Assembly (NCBI GenBank): GCA_038259825.1
Contig: JBBSOK010000141.1
Coordinates: 1 to 5,760 of the forward strand
Direction: 5' to 3'
Origin: JBBSOK01 sp038259825
GTDB taxonomy: Bacteria > Bacteroidota > Bacteroidia > Flavobacteriales > Flavobacteriaceae
DNA: 5,760 nt
Notes under the pieces: model-generated
Seen by the model: the letters and a program-made list of their open reading frames with translations, nothing else
Database searches by the model: none
What the model was told of the DNA's origin: nothing
Translations under genes and position numbers: made by a program
Shown: in pieces, positions 1 to 5,357 of the stretch
How the letters are laid out: every line of letters begins with the position of its first letter
Numbering within the stretch: the stretch's first letter is position 1

Positions 1-150
1 TAATAATGTTACATTTTCAGGTAAATACCCGGCAATTTCTTTATTGAGCAGCAAATCATAAATTGCAGTAGCATCTCCAATTGTAACAGGTAGGTCGTCC
101 CCAACCCCTATTAACAAAGCGTATGAATTTTTTAAGGCTGTATCATCCAT
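1..150 (-). CDS. Caspase-family protease (peptidase C14), N-terminal fragment
   Basis: Only the first 50 codons are present; the gene runs off the left edge. The peptide starts MDDTALKNSYALLIGVGDD and continues with a D-A-x-x-I-Y-D-L-L helix and an AGYLPENV segment. This is the usual opening of bacterial caspase-like (peptidase C14) domains: a hydrophobic first strand ending in IGVG, then a helix beginning near a conserved Asp-Ala, then a gly-tyr-x-x-x-asn-val strand. The catalytic His and Cys lie outside the window, so activity cannot be judged. There is no signal peptide or membrane segment, so a cytoplasmic location is likely. The start codon shares its A with the stop of the upstream gene (TAATG), which fixes the start and suggests translational coupling. 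The family call is from recognition of the N-terminal pattern only; the rest of the protein could carry further domains. Confidence 0.7.
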   Translation of the reverse strand, partial: MDDTALKNSYALLIGVGDDLPVTIGDATAIYDLLLNKEIAGYLPENVTLL

Positions 151-680
151 TATTTTTCTATTTCAATTTGCTTAAAAAGATTGTTGATGCTTTCCGCTTG
201 TTGTTTGGTCGTGTTAGCATCTGCATTATTCGTTAGATCCAACATTGCCGAAATCATTTTAGCTTGATTTTCATCTAGTTTATTTAAATTTAATAACCTA
301 TTGGTTAATTCTTGTGGGGATAATGTATCGGCATCTAATCCAGCTGTCTCGGATTTTAACCGTAGATAATTAATAATGTCGCTTCGAATATCTAAAACTT
401 CTTTGTAAGGAGAGTCGTTTTGGTTTACGTATGTCTTAATGCCAACACCTGCTTTTGAAATATTTTTAGGTTTAATTTTATCGAATAATTGTTTTGTTTC
501 TTCCAATTTCTTCTCAAAATTAATTGCTAAACCTGACGCATCCGCTTTAATACTTCCAAGCCTTTCAAAAGCATTGCTAAAATTGCGTCTAAAAATTAAA
601 ACGATGACTAACAAGGTAACTGGCCAGATTATTAAATCTATTAGCTTAATTACCATTTCAAAATTGCTGGCTTGTTGCAT
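150..680 (-). CDS. Single-pass membrane protein with helical, possibly HEPN-like, cytoplasmic tail
   Basis: This is a 176-residue protein of unknown function. Residues about 10-30 form one hydrophobic segment (IDLIIWPVTLLVIVLIF) followed at once by Arg31-Arg32, so the long C-terminal part is predicted to be cytoplasmic. Residues about 34-70 (FSNAFERLGSIKADASGL, then a Lys/Glu-rich stretch) look helical. Residues about 92-150 form further helices, including SPQELTNRLLNLNKLDENQA. The layout of a membrane anchor, an FRR-x-F/L helix and a later L-x-x-x-x-x-L-D-E-x-x-A-x-x-I helix resembles membrane proteins that end in a HEPN/DUF4145-like bundle. In those the following motif is normally L-R-x-x-R-N-x-x-x-H; here it reads LDLTNNADA, so RNase residues would be missing. 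That kinship is an inference. The gene lies 27 bases after the TolB/TPR gene and overlaps the caspase gene by one base. No Shine-Dalgarno site is seen. Confidence 0.75.
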   Translation of the reverse strand: MQQASNFEMVIKLIDLIIWPVTLLVIVLIFRRNFSNAFERLGSIKADASGLAINFEKKLEETKQLFDKIKPKNISKAGVGIKTYVNQNDSPYKEVLDIRSDIINYLRLKSETAGLDADTLSPQELTNRLLNLNKLDENQAKMISAMLDLTNNADANTTKQQAESINNLFKQIEIEK

Positions 681-707
681 AATTTCTGAGTACTTAAAAT
701 TTAAACT

Positions 708-2687
708 TTATTGCCAAAAATTCATAACCTTTTCAAATTGTTTTGAATTTTTATATTCCTTGAAAAATACATCGTTATTATAACTATGTGGTTCATATTT
801 ATGACCGGAAGCTATTGATTTCAATAAATATTCATACATGATTTTGCTATCTCCAATGGCAGCATAGTATAGTGCTAAACTATAATCTATTGCACCAAAT
901 TGATACGGTTTACGTAGCTTTTCAAGATTTTGGATTATTGTTTGCGCTTCTTTTTGATTTGCCCCTTTATATTTTGAAATTGCCAAAAATGCACGAGCTT
1001 CGTAATTATTGGCGTTTTCTTTTATAAAATCAGTTAAGTAAGTTTCGGCATTTCTGTAGTTTTCGCTATAAAATTCTGCGAGCGCTTTTTCCTGTAATTT
1101 TACTTCGGGATTATCTGTTACTTTTTTAAAGTATGAATTTGCAATATCTTTTTTATTAACCATAAGATATTCAATACCTGCATATAAATCTAACTTGTCA
1201 TTTAATGCTGCACTTTCTGTAAGCTCCGTTTTGTTTAAAAAACTTTTTACTTTAGCGTCGTTTCCATTTCGGATTAAAGCGGTTAAATAAGGTTTCTTAA
1301 GTATTTCATCATTATTTATATTTATTGATTTTTCTAAAAGTTGAATGGCTGTATCATAATTTTTAAGCTCTATATCTGCTAACGATTTAATATAAATTCG
1401 ATTGATACATTCGTAACAGTTTTCAATATTAAGGCTGTCATTTTTTACAAGGTTATAGATACTATCTACTTCTTTAACTTTATAAACATATTGTAATCCA
1501 ACAATCATAGTTGTTGAATTATTTGCAAGGTCGTACGGCGCGTATTCAAATTCCTTGTAATTTGCCTGATACACTTTTTTATTATTGCCTTTAAGGAGCG
1601 CAGCGTACAAATTGAGCAGGTTTTTCTGTCTGTCATTACGATTACTGGTTGGCTTTAATATGCCTAGTAGGGAATCTGCAATTGCATATTTTTTAGAATT
1701 ATAGTAATAAGCAACCCGTAAAACTTGTGGTTCGAAGTAATTTGGGTCAAGGGAAATCGCTTTTTCAATTAATTGCAAATAATTTTCATCGTATTCCACA
1801 TAATTTGATTCCAAAACCAAGCGATAGGCTTCATAATTTGGTGGGCTTTCCTGCAGCATCAGCTTCTTTTTTCCTTCCGTAGCAAAAAAACCACTTATAG
1901 CAGATTCTAGCTTTTCAATACACATAAGTGGATTAGCATCTAAACAATCTTGCGGTTTGAAAGAGTAAATGGTTTTATCTGTTTTGCCATCAGTTATTGT
2001 AGCCTGAAATACAAGTTTATCATTTTTTAGATAGTAGTTACCCGAAATTATTTTTGCGGGCTTAAGATATCTCTTAATAGTTTTATTATCTGCTTCATCT
2101 TTTGAGTTTTCATTAAAAGCGCTGTTGTATTGTTTTATAACATCTGGTGATATTACTTGCCCTAATTTGTTCTCAGTAATTCCATGCATAATCCAATCGG
2201 AAGCCATTTTGCCAATTTCATCGTATTTTGGGTTTCCAGTATTATTACCAAATTTTAAAACCGCAATTCTATCTGTTTCAGAAAATGAAACTGTGGGTGC
2301 ACTTTTGATAAAATTAATATCAACTATAAAGAAGGCGGCAAATGCACAAATTGTGGTTATAAATATGGAAGAAATGATATAATATTTCTTAAAGCTTTTT
2401 TTGACTAAAGGTTTATCAGGATCTTCTTCTAAATCTTCATCGTTATCAATTAGTAATCTCTCTTTTTCTAAGGGTACAATTTTATATTTCCAAATAATAA
2501 ATAAATATATTGGAAGACAAATTAAAAGTGTGATAATTAAAAAAGTAACCGATTTTTCAGGTAAACCTAAAGGTTGCCAGGTAACGGATAATACTTGAAG
2601 GATTACCCAAGAGGATACAACATAAATTGAAAGCATTTTAAACAAATCGTGTTCTCGACATTGTTTAATAAAGGTCTTAATCTGCAT
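708..2687 (-). CDS. Membrane protein with TolB/FlgO-like domain and TPR-like repeats
   Basis: This 659-residue protein is probably an envelope sensor or scaffold. Three hydrophobic segments lie at residues about 18-37, 46-66 and 102-124, with a charged acidic loop (about 71-100) between the second and third. A TolB N-terminal/FlgO-like domain follows at about 138-245. It begins DRIAVLKFGNNTGNPKYDEIG, like the usual IAVLPF-x-N-x-S-G-(D/N)-P pattern, and has the strand pair AKIISGNYYLKNDKLVFQAT. From about 285 to the end the sequence is TPR-like helices. It closes with ALYYAAIGDSKIMYEYLLKS and a final F-x-K-x-M-N-F, as in TPR proteins linked to adenylate cyclase or winged-helix regulators. No cyclase, kinase or DNA-binding domain is fused here. 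A basic N-terminus and three membrane segments would place the TolB and TPR parts outside the cytoplasm. Cys424 and Cys427 form a CxxC. It is the first gene of an apparent operon ending in a caspase-like gene. Confidence 0.85.
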   Translation of the reverse strand: MQIKTFIKQCREHDLFKMLSIYVVSSWVILQVLSVTWQPLGLPEKSVTFLIITLLICLPIYLFIIWKYKIVPLEKERLLIDNDEDLEEDPDKPLVKKSFKKYYIISSIFITTICAFAAFFIVDINFIKSAPTVSFSETDRIAVLKFGNNTGNPKYDEIGKMASDWIMHGITENKLGQVISPDVIKQYNSAFNENSKDEADNKTIKRYLKPAKIISGNYYLKNDKLVFQATITDGKTDKTIYSFKPQDCLDANPLMCIEKLESAISGFFATEGKKKLMLQESPPNYEAYRLVLESNYVEYDENYLQLIEKAISLDPNYFEPQVLRVAYYYNSKKYAIADSLLGILKPTSNRNDRQKNLLNLYAALLKGNNKKVYQANYKEFEYAPYDLANNSTTMIVGLQYVYKVKEVDSIYNLVKNDSLNIENCYECINRIYIKSLADIELKNYDTAIQLLEKSININNDEILKKPYLTALIRNGNDAKVKSFLNKTELTESAALNDKLDLYAGIEYLMVNKKDIANSYFKKVTDNPEVKLQEKALAEFYSENYRNAETYLTDFIKENANNYEARAFLAISKYKGANQKEAQTIIQNLEKLRKPYQFGAIDYSLALYYAAIGDSKIMYEYLLKSIASGHKYEPHSYNNDVFFKEYKNSKQFEKVMNFWQ

Positions 2688-2715
2688 TTTTTTCGGTTAG
2701 GAACTACTAATTTAC

Positions 2716-2757
2716 TTAATTTAAACATATTTTACTTTGTTATGTGTTTAATTTAAA
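2716..2757. repeat. Pair of 10-bp direct repeats in the divergent intergenic region
   Basis: The sequence TTAATTTAAA occurs at 2716-2725 and again at 2748-2757, 32 bases apart (about three helical turns). The first copy overlaps the candidate -7 box of the TolB/TPR gene. The pair could be an operator, but the region is so AT-rich that chance repetition is plausible. Confidence 0.3.
2722..2729 (-). promoter_or_regulatory. Candidate -7 box for the TolB/TPR-caspase operon
   Basis: On the minus strand these bases read TATGTTTA, seven of eight matches to the Bacteroidota -7 consensus TAnnTTTG, 34 bases before the ATG at 2687. No clear TTG/TTTG -33 element is found at the usual distance, so this is a weak call in an AT-rich region. 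Confidence 0.35.
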
Positions 2758-2779
2758 TCCATTTGAATTAAAATTTGCT

Positions 2780-2787
2780 TATCTTTA
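2780..2787 (+). promoter_or_regulatory. Candidate -7 box for the small Lys-rich gene
   Basis: These bases read TATCTTTA, seven of eight matches to the Bacteroidota -7 consensus TAnnTTTG, 31 bases before the ATG at 2819. A TTTG lies at 2762-2765, but its 14-base spacing is shorter than the typical value near 19, so only the -7 match supports it. Confidence 0.4.
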
Positions 2788-2818
2788 ATGTATTATTAAC
2801 CAATAAAAATTCATAATC

Positions 2819-2929
2819 ATGGAAGACAAGAAACCAGCAGACAAAAAGCCTGCAGATGTAAAAAAGACATCCGATAAAAAGAAAGCTACTGCCAAACCTG
2901 GAAATAAAATAAAACCAGCAACTTCGTAG
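2819..2929 (+). CDS. Very small Lys/Ala/Pro-rich protein (36 residues)
   Basis: This short frame starts at ATG 2819 and ends at TAG 2927-2929. The product has 12 Lys, 5 Ala, 4 Pro and 5 acidic residues in 36, with no aromatic residue or Cys. It opens with a tandem five-residue repeat, DKKPA at residues 3-7 and 8-12, followed by looser DVKKTS and DKKKAT units. The composition resembles histone H1-like or other Lys-rich disordered tails, so nucleic-acid or polyanion binding is conceivable, but no function can be assigned. A TATCTTTA promoter-like box stands 31 bases upstream, and a strong hairpin terminator begins 14 bases after the stop. These make a compact, self-contained transcription unit and argue that the frame is real. 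It is the only plus-strand gene here and diverges from the TolB/TPR gene. The alternative is a small RNA that contains an incidental frame. Confidence 0.6.
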   Translation: MEDKKPADKKPADVKKTSDKKKATAKPGNKIKPATS

Positions 2930-2942
2930 CTTTATTAAAACT

Positions 2943-2976
2943 AAAAGTCCCTTATCAATTAAGCTAAGGGACTTTT
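2943..2976. terminator. Bidirectional intrinsic terminator
   Basis: A perfect 12-bp stem pairs AAAAGTCCCTTA (2943-2954) with TAAGGGACTTTT (2965-2976) around a 10-base loop. On the plus strand the stem ends in a T run (2973-2977), and on the minus strand in TTTTAGTTTTAAT. It therefore fits both the small plus-strand gene, whose stop is at 2929, and the convergent Old Yellow Enzyme gene, whose stop is at 3009. Confidence 0.9.
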
Positions 2977-3008
2977 TCTTTGAAACCTGTTCTAATTTAA
3001 CCAGATTG

Positions 3009-4133
3009 TTATTTTGATTCTGGAATTAAATCACGCGTTTTGGCCTCATAGTCTATATAGCCTTCCTTTCCTTGACTATAAAAAGTATCTTGATCCCATT
3101 CAGATAACATTTCATTTTCTCTAAAACGACCTACCAAATCTGGATTTGAAATATATAATTTTCCAAACGCAACACAATCCGCATCACCATCTTCAATTAC
3201 TTTATTACCTGAATATTGATTAAATCCTGCATTAATCATTAACACGCCTTTATATTTTGGTCTATATCTTTTTGCTATTTCTGTTTCAGCATATTTTACT
3301 TCACTAACATCGGTAAAAGGTTCAGATAAGTGAATATATGCTAAGTTGTATTCTTTATCCAGCTTTTCAATAATATAATCGAATGTTGGAATTGTATCTT
3401 CTACAACTTCCATCCCAAATGTGCCGTGCAGTGATGGATTAAAACGTGCACCAATCTTTTCCTGTGGAATTATTTCTTTCATAGCATCTAAAACTTCAAA
3501 GAAAAACCTAGCTCGGTTTTCAATAGAGCCGCCATAATCGTCACTTCTTTTGTTACTGAAACTGCTAAAAAACTGATGAAACAAATAACCATTCGAAGAA
3601 TGTATTTCTACACCATCAAATCCAGCTTCAACAGCATTTTTAGCAGCTTGCACAAATTCCGCTTTGGTTTCGTGAATTTCTTCAACCGTCATTTCTTTTG
3701 GTGTTTCGGTTTTTTTAAATCCATCTGGAGTATAAACCTTTTCATTCGCGTTAATTGCTGATGGCGCCAAAGGCAAATTACCATCATGAAAATCTGGATG
3801 TGAAATTCTACCTACGTGCCAAAGTTGAATAAAAATCCTTCCGCCAGCATCGTGAACTGACTTCGTAACTTTTTTCCAACCTTCAATTTGTTCTTTGTTG
3901 TGTATTCCTGCTGTATGAATATAACCCACTGCTCTTTCTGAAACTTGCGCTCCTTCAGTTATTATTAATCCAGCAGTTGCGCGTTGGGTATAATATTCAA
4001 CGTGTAAATATTCTGTTGGTGCATTTTTTGCGTTTTCCGCTCGACTCCTAGTCATAGGAGCCATTATAACTCTGTTTGGTAATTCTAAATCGCCCATTTT
4101 AAGAGGCTTTAAAAGTTGTTGTTCAATTTTCAT
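3009..4133 (-). CDS. Old Yellow Enzyme-family alkene reductase (NemA-like)
   Basis: This 374-residue protein has the full length of FMN-dependent ene-reductases (N-ethylmaleimide reductase / xenobiotic reductase group). These use NAD(P)H to reduce activated C=C bonds, and in some members nitro compounds. The barrel start LPNRVIMAPMTRSRA holds Thr28, the residue that tunes FMN in this family. QLWHVGRISHP carries Trp105 and His106. His178 and Asn181 in VEIHSSNGYLFHQFF are the substrate-binding pair, and Tyr183 is the probable proton donor. KRSDDYGGSIENRARF (195-210) is a clear family signature, and Arg230 fits the FMN-contacting position. The late phosphate-binding motif reads FGKLYISNPDL, with Lys325 where Arg is common. 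There is no signal peptide, so it is cytoplasmic. A weak TATTTTTA box lies upstream. It is a separate unit between terminators and could act in detoxifying electrophiles. Confidence 0.95.
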   Translation of the reverse strand: MKIEQQLLKPLKMGDLELPNRVIMAPMTRSRAENAKNAPTEYLHVEYYTQRATAGLIITEGAQVSERAVGYIHTAGIHNKEQIEGWKKVTKSVHDAGGRIFIQLWHVGRISHPDFHDGNLPLAPSAINANEKVYTPDGFKKTETPKEMTVEEIHETKAEFVQAAKNAVEAGFDGVEIHSSNGYLFHQFFSSFSNKRSDDYGGSIENRARFFFEVLDAMKEIIPQEKIGARFNPSLHGTFGMEVVEDTIPTFDYIIEKLDKEYNLAYIHLSEPFTDVSEVKYAETEIAKRYRPKYKGVLMINAGFNQYSGNKVIEDGDADCVAFGKLYISNPDLVGRFRENEMLSEWDQDTFYSQGKEGYIDYEAKTRDLIPESK

Positions 4134-4154
4134 AAATATTTTTTTTTCTAATTT

Positions 4155-4162
4155 TAAAAATA
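4155..4162 (-). promoter_or_regulatory. Weak candidate -7 box for the alkene reductase gene
   Basis: The minus strand reads TATTTTTA (seven of eight to TAnnTTTG), 21 bases before the ATG at 4133. The nearest TTG lies only 14 bases further upstream, and the surroundings are A/T-only, so support is slight. Confidence 0.25.
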
Positions 4163-4232
4163 CAGCTTTAAAAAGCCAATTTCAGTTAATGAAATTTTAT
4201 GAAGTTGTAATTTTATGTTAAGCTATTCGCAT

Positions 4233-4260
4233 AAAAAAAAGCACCCAAAAAGAGCGCTTT
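4233..4260 (-). terminator. Intrinsic terminator of the lipoprotein gene
   Basis: On the minus strand AAAGCGCTC (4260-4252) pairs with GGGTGCTTT (4246-4238) around a five-T loop, nine pairs including two G-U wobbles. The T run continues to 4233. On the plus strand the wobbles become A-C mismatches, so it should work only for minus-strand transcripts. It starts 20 bases after the lipoprotein stop. Confidence 0.8.
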
Positions 4261-4279
4261 ATAATATTTGGTTTTTAAT

Positions 4280-4831
4280 TTATTCTGTAATTTTAGAAAT
4301 TGTACCATCGTAGCTTATTCCGTTTCTTTGGGAGCTCCTTACTGAGACGTCAGCATTTTTGCTTTCGTAGATGGTAATTGTTATATCATAATTTTCTGTG
4401 CCATTTTCTGCAGAAAATGAAACTCTTGTCCTATTATTTTTAGCGTCATAATTGCTTTCATAATTTTTTGCTAAGCCCTCAAATTGAATAGCATTCGTAC
4501 TATTTCCAATCCCAGTTATTACTTGCCTAGTTCCATAATATGGTAAATAGGCATTTACGGAATCATTCCTTACAATTAAGTAATTGGTATTACCTATTAA
4601 ACTTATTCGTCCAGCACTATTTCCTGGTCCGAGTAAATTTGAATTTGCAATTTGGTTAAGTTCATTTGTCGCCATCGGATTTGCGAAAGATGCAGAAAAC
4701 TCAAAATTTCTATTGAGAATCATTTGTTGTGTTTCAGATGGATTTTGAATTGAAGTTAAGTTTACCATTTCAGTTGTGCCACAACTTATAAGAACTAGTG
4801 TGGAAATGAATAATATTATTATTGTTTTCAT
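4280..4831 (-). CDS. DUF4251-like lipoprotein
   Basis: This 183-residue product is probably anchored in the envelope by a lipid. The chosen start gives MKTIIILFISTLVLISCGTT, a short basic and hydrophobic signal ending in the lipobox L-I-S-C, with Cys17 as the lipidated residue. The frame is open 17 codons further upstream (ATG at 4882), but that start would bury the signal, so it is rejected. The mature part has the order seen in the Bacteroidota family DUF4251: LNRNFEFSASFANPMATNEL, then ISLIGNTNYLIVRNDSVNAY, LPYYGTRQV, and the closing VRSSQRNGISYDGTI. The molecular role of that family is unknown. No acidic cluster follows Cys17, so there is no evident flavobacterial surface-export signal. 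A terminator begins 20 bases after the stop. A weak TAGATTTA box lies at 4889-4896, but the promoter is unsure. Confidence 0.85.
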   Translation of the reverse strand: MKTIIILFISTLVLISCGTTEMVNLTSIQNPSETQQMILNRNFEFSASFANPMATNELNQIANSNLLGPGNSAGRISLIGNTNYLIVRNDSVNAYLPYYGTRQVITGIGNSTNAIQFEGLAKNYESNYDAKNNRTRVSFSAENGTENYDITITIYESKNADVSVRSSQRNGISYDGTISKITE

Positions 4832-5010
4832 AGTTTTTAGTTTTATTATATAAATACAAGAATCATTCCTAATCGAATTCACTGAAAATAAATCTAAATT
4901 TCAGAAATATTTTAATTATTTATAATATTAAGATGAAAATTTAATGGCTGAAATTGCTTTTCGAAAATAATCGTTGTTTTCAAAATTATTCTGATTTTAA
5001 AATTACTCCT
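4832..5010. other. Intergenic stretch without a recognised gene
   Basis: This AT-rich stretch lies between the lipoprotein start and the terminator of the small acidic gene. It should hold the lipoprotein promoter; the best match is TAGATTTA on the minus strand (4889-4896), with no partner -33 element. A 10-bp palindrome TTTTCGAAAA sits at 4958-4967. I see no convincing coding frame. Confidence 0.5.
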
Positions 5011-5054
5011 AAAAAACAAAACTTCGACAAGACTCAATATCTCGTCAAAGTTTT
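5011..5054 (-). terminator. Intrinsic terminator of the nitroreductase/small acidic protein unit
   Basis: Read on the minus strand, 5054-5040 (AAAACTTTGACGAGA) pairs with 5032-5018 (TCTTGTCGAAGTTTT) as a 15-bp stem with two G-U wobbles and a 7-base loop. G and six T follow (5017-5011). On the plus strand the wobbles become mismatches, which shows the direction. It lies 36 bases after the stop at 5091. Confidence 0.85.
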
Positions 5055-5090
5055 AATATTTGGAAAAACTGTTTTGAAATTCAGCAGAAA

Positions 5091-5351
5091 TTATTCTTCT
5101 TCTTCATTTTTACTTTTGTCGTTTTGTTCTCCTCCTGGTGTCATTTCGGTTTTCTGTTGAAAACTATCCATAGCATCCGCAATTTTCTTTTTATCTGTTT
5201 CCGACATTTTATCTAAACCTTCTGCCATTTTCACATCACCATTACCTTTAGGTTTTAAATTTTCCTTTTCGATTGGATTACTGAAATTTGAGGATTTTCT
5301 ATACTCATCCTGAAAATCGGCGTGATCTTTTTTATTATTTTCTGTACTCAT
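5091..5351 (-). CDS. Small acidic hydrophilic protein of unknown function (86 residues)
   Basis: I do not recognise this family. The protein is very hydrophilic, with 21 acidic and 15 basic residues, no Cys and no Trp, and it ends in four Glu. The N-terminal 40 residues are rich in Asn, Lys, Asp and Ser and are probably disordered. Residues about 41-67 (KMAEGLDKMSETDKKKIADA and on) could form one amphipathic helix. There is no signal peptide or membrane segment. It starts only 6 bases after the nitroreductase stop and is followed by a strong terminator, so it is almost certainly the last gene of that transcription unit. The A-rich leader AAAATAAAAAGCC before its ATG is typical of flavobacteria. 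A cytoplasmic stress-type or partner role is possible, but nothing in the sequence shows it. Confidence 0.8.
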   Translation of the reverse strand: MSTENNKKDHADFQDEYRKSSNFSNPIEKENLKPKGNGDVKMAEGLDKMSETDKKKIADAMDSFQQKTEMTPGGEQNDKSKNEEEE

Positions 5352-5357
5352 GGCTTT

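Noticed and set aside
439..783. Plus-strand frame of 114 codons
   Set aside because: It lies across the 176-residue gene and the end of the TolB/TPR gene on the other strand, and its product has no recognisable domain; it is an antisense shadow.
2125..2598. Two plus-strand frames of 85 and 65 codons (2125-2382 and 2401-2598)
   Set aside because: Both lie inside the TolB/TPR gene, whose minus-strand product has clear domains there. They are the reverse of membrane-segment and TolB-domain codons.
3576..3761. Plus-strand frame of 61 codons
   Set aside because: It is antisense to the catalytic segment of the alkene reductase and rich in Phe from Lys/Glu-rich codons on the other strand.
4832..4882. 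Upstream extension of the lipoprotein gene to ATG 4882
   Set aside because: It would put 17 residues before a clear lipoprotein signal, so the start at 4831 is preferred.
4958..4967. Palindrome TTTTCGAAAA as an operator
   Set aside because: At 10 bases in AT-rich DNA it is likely by chance, and it lies about 127 bases from the nearest start codon with no promoter beside it.
4954..5160. Plus-strand frame of 68 codons
   Set aside because: It runs through the terminator hairpin at 5011-5054 and into the small acidic gene; no start context or domain supports it.
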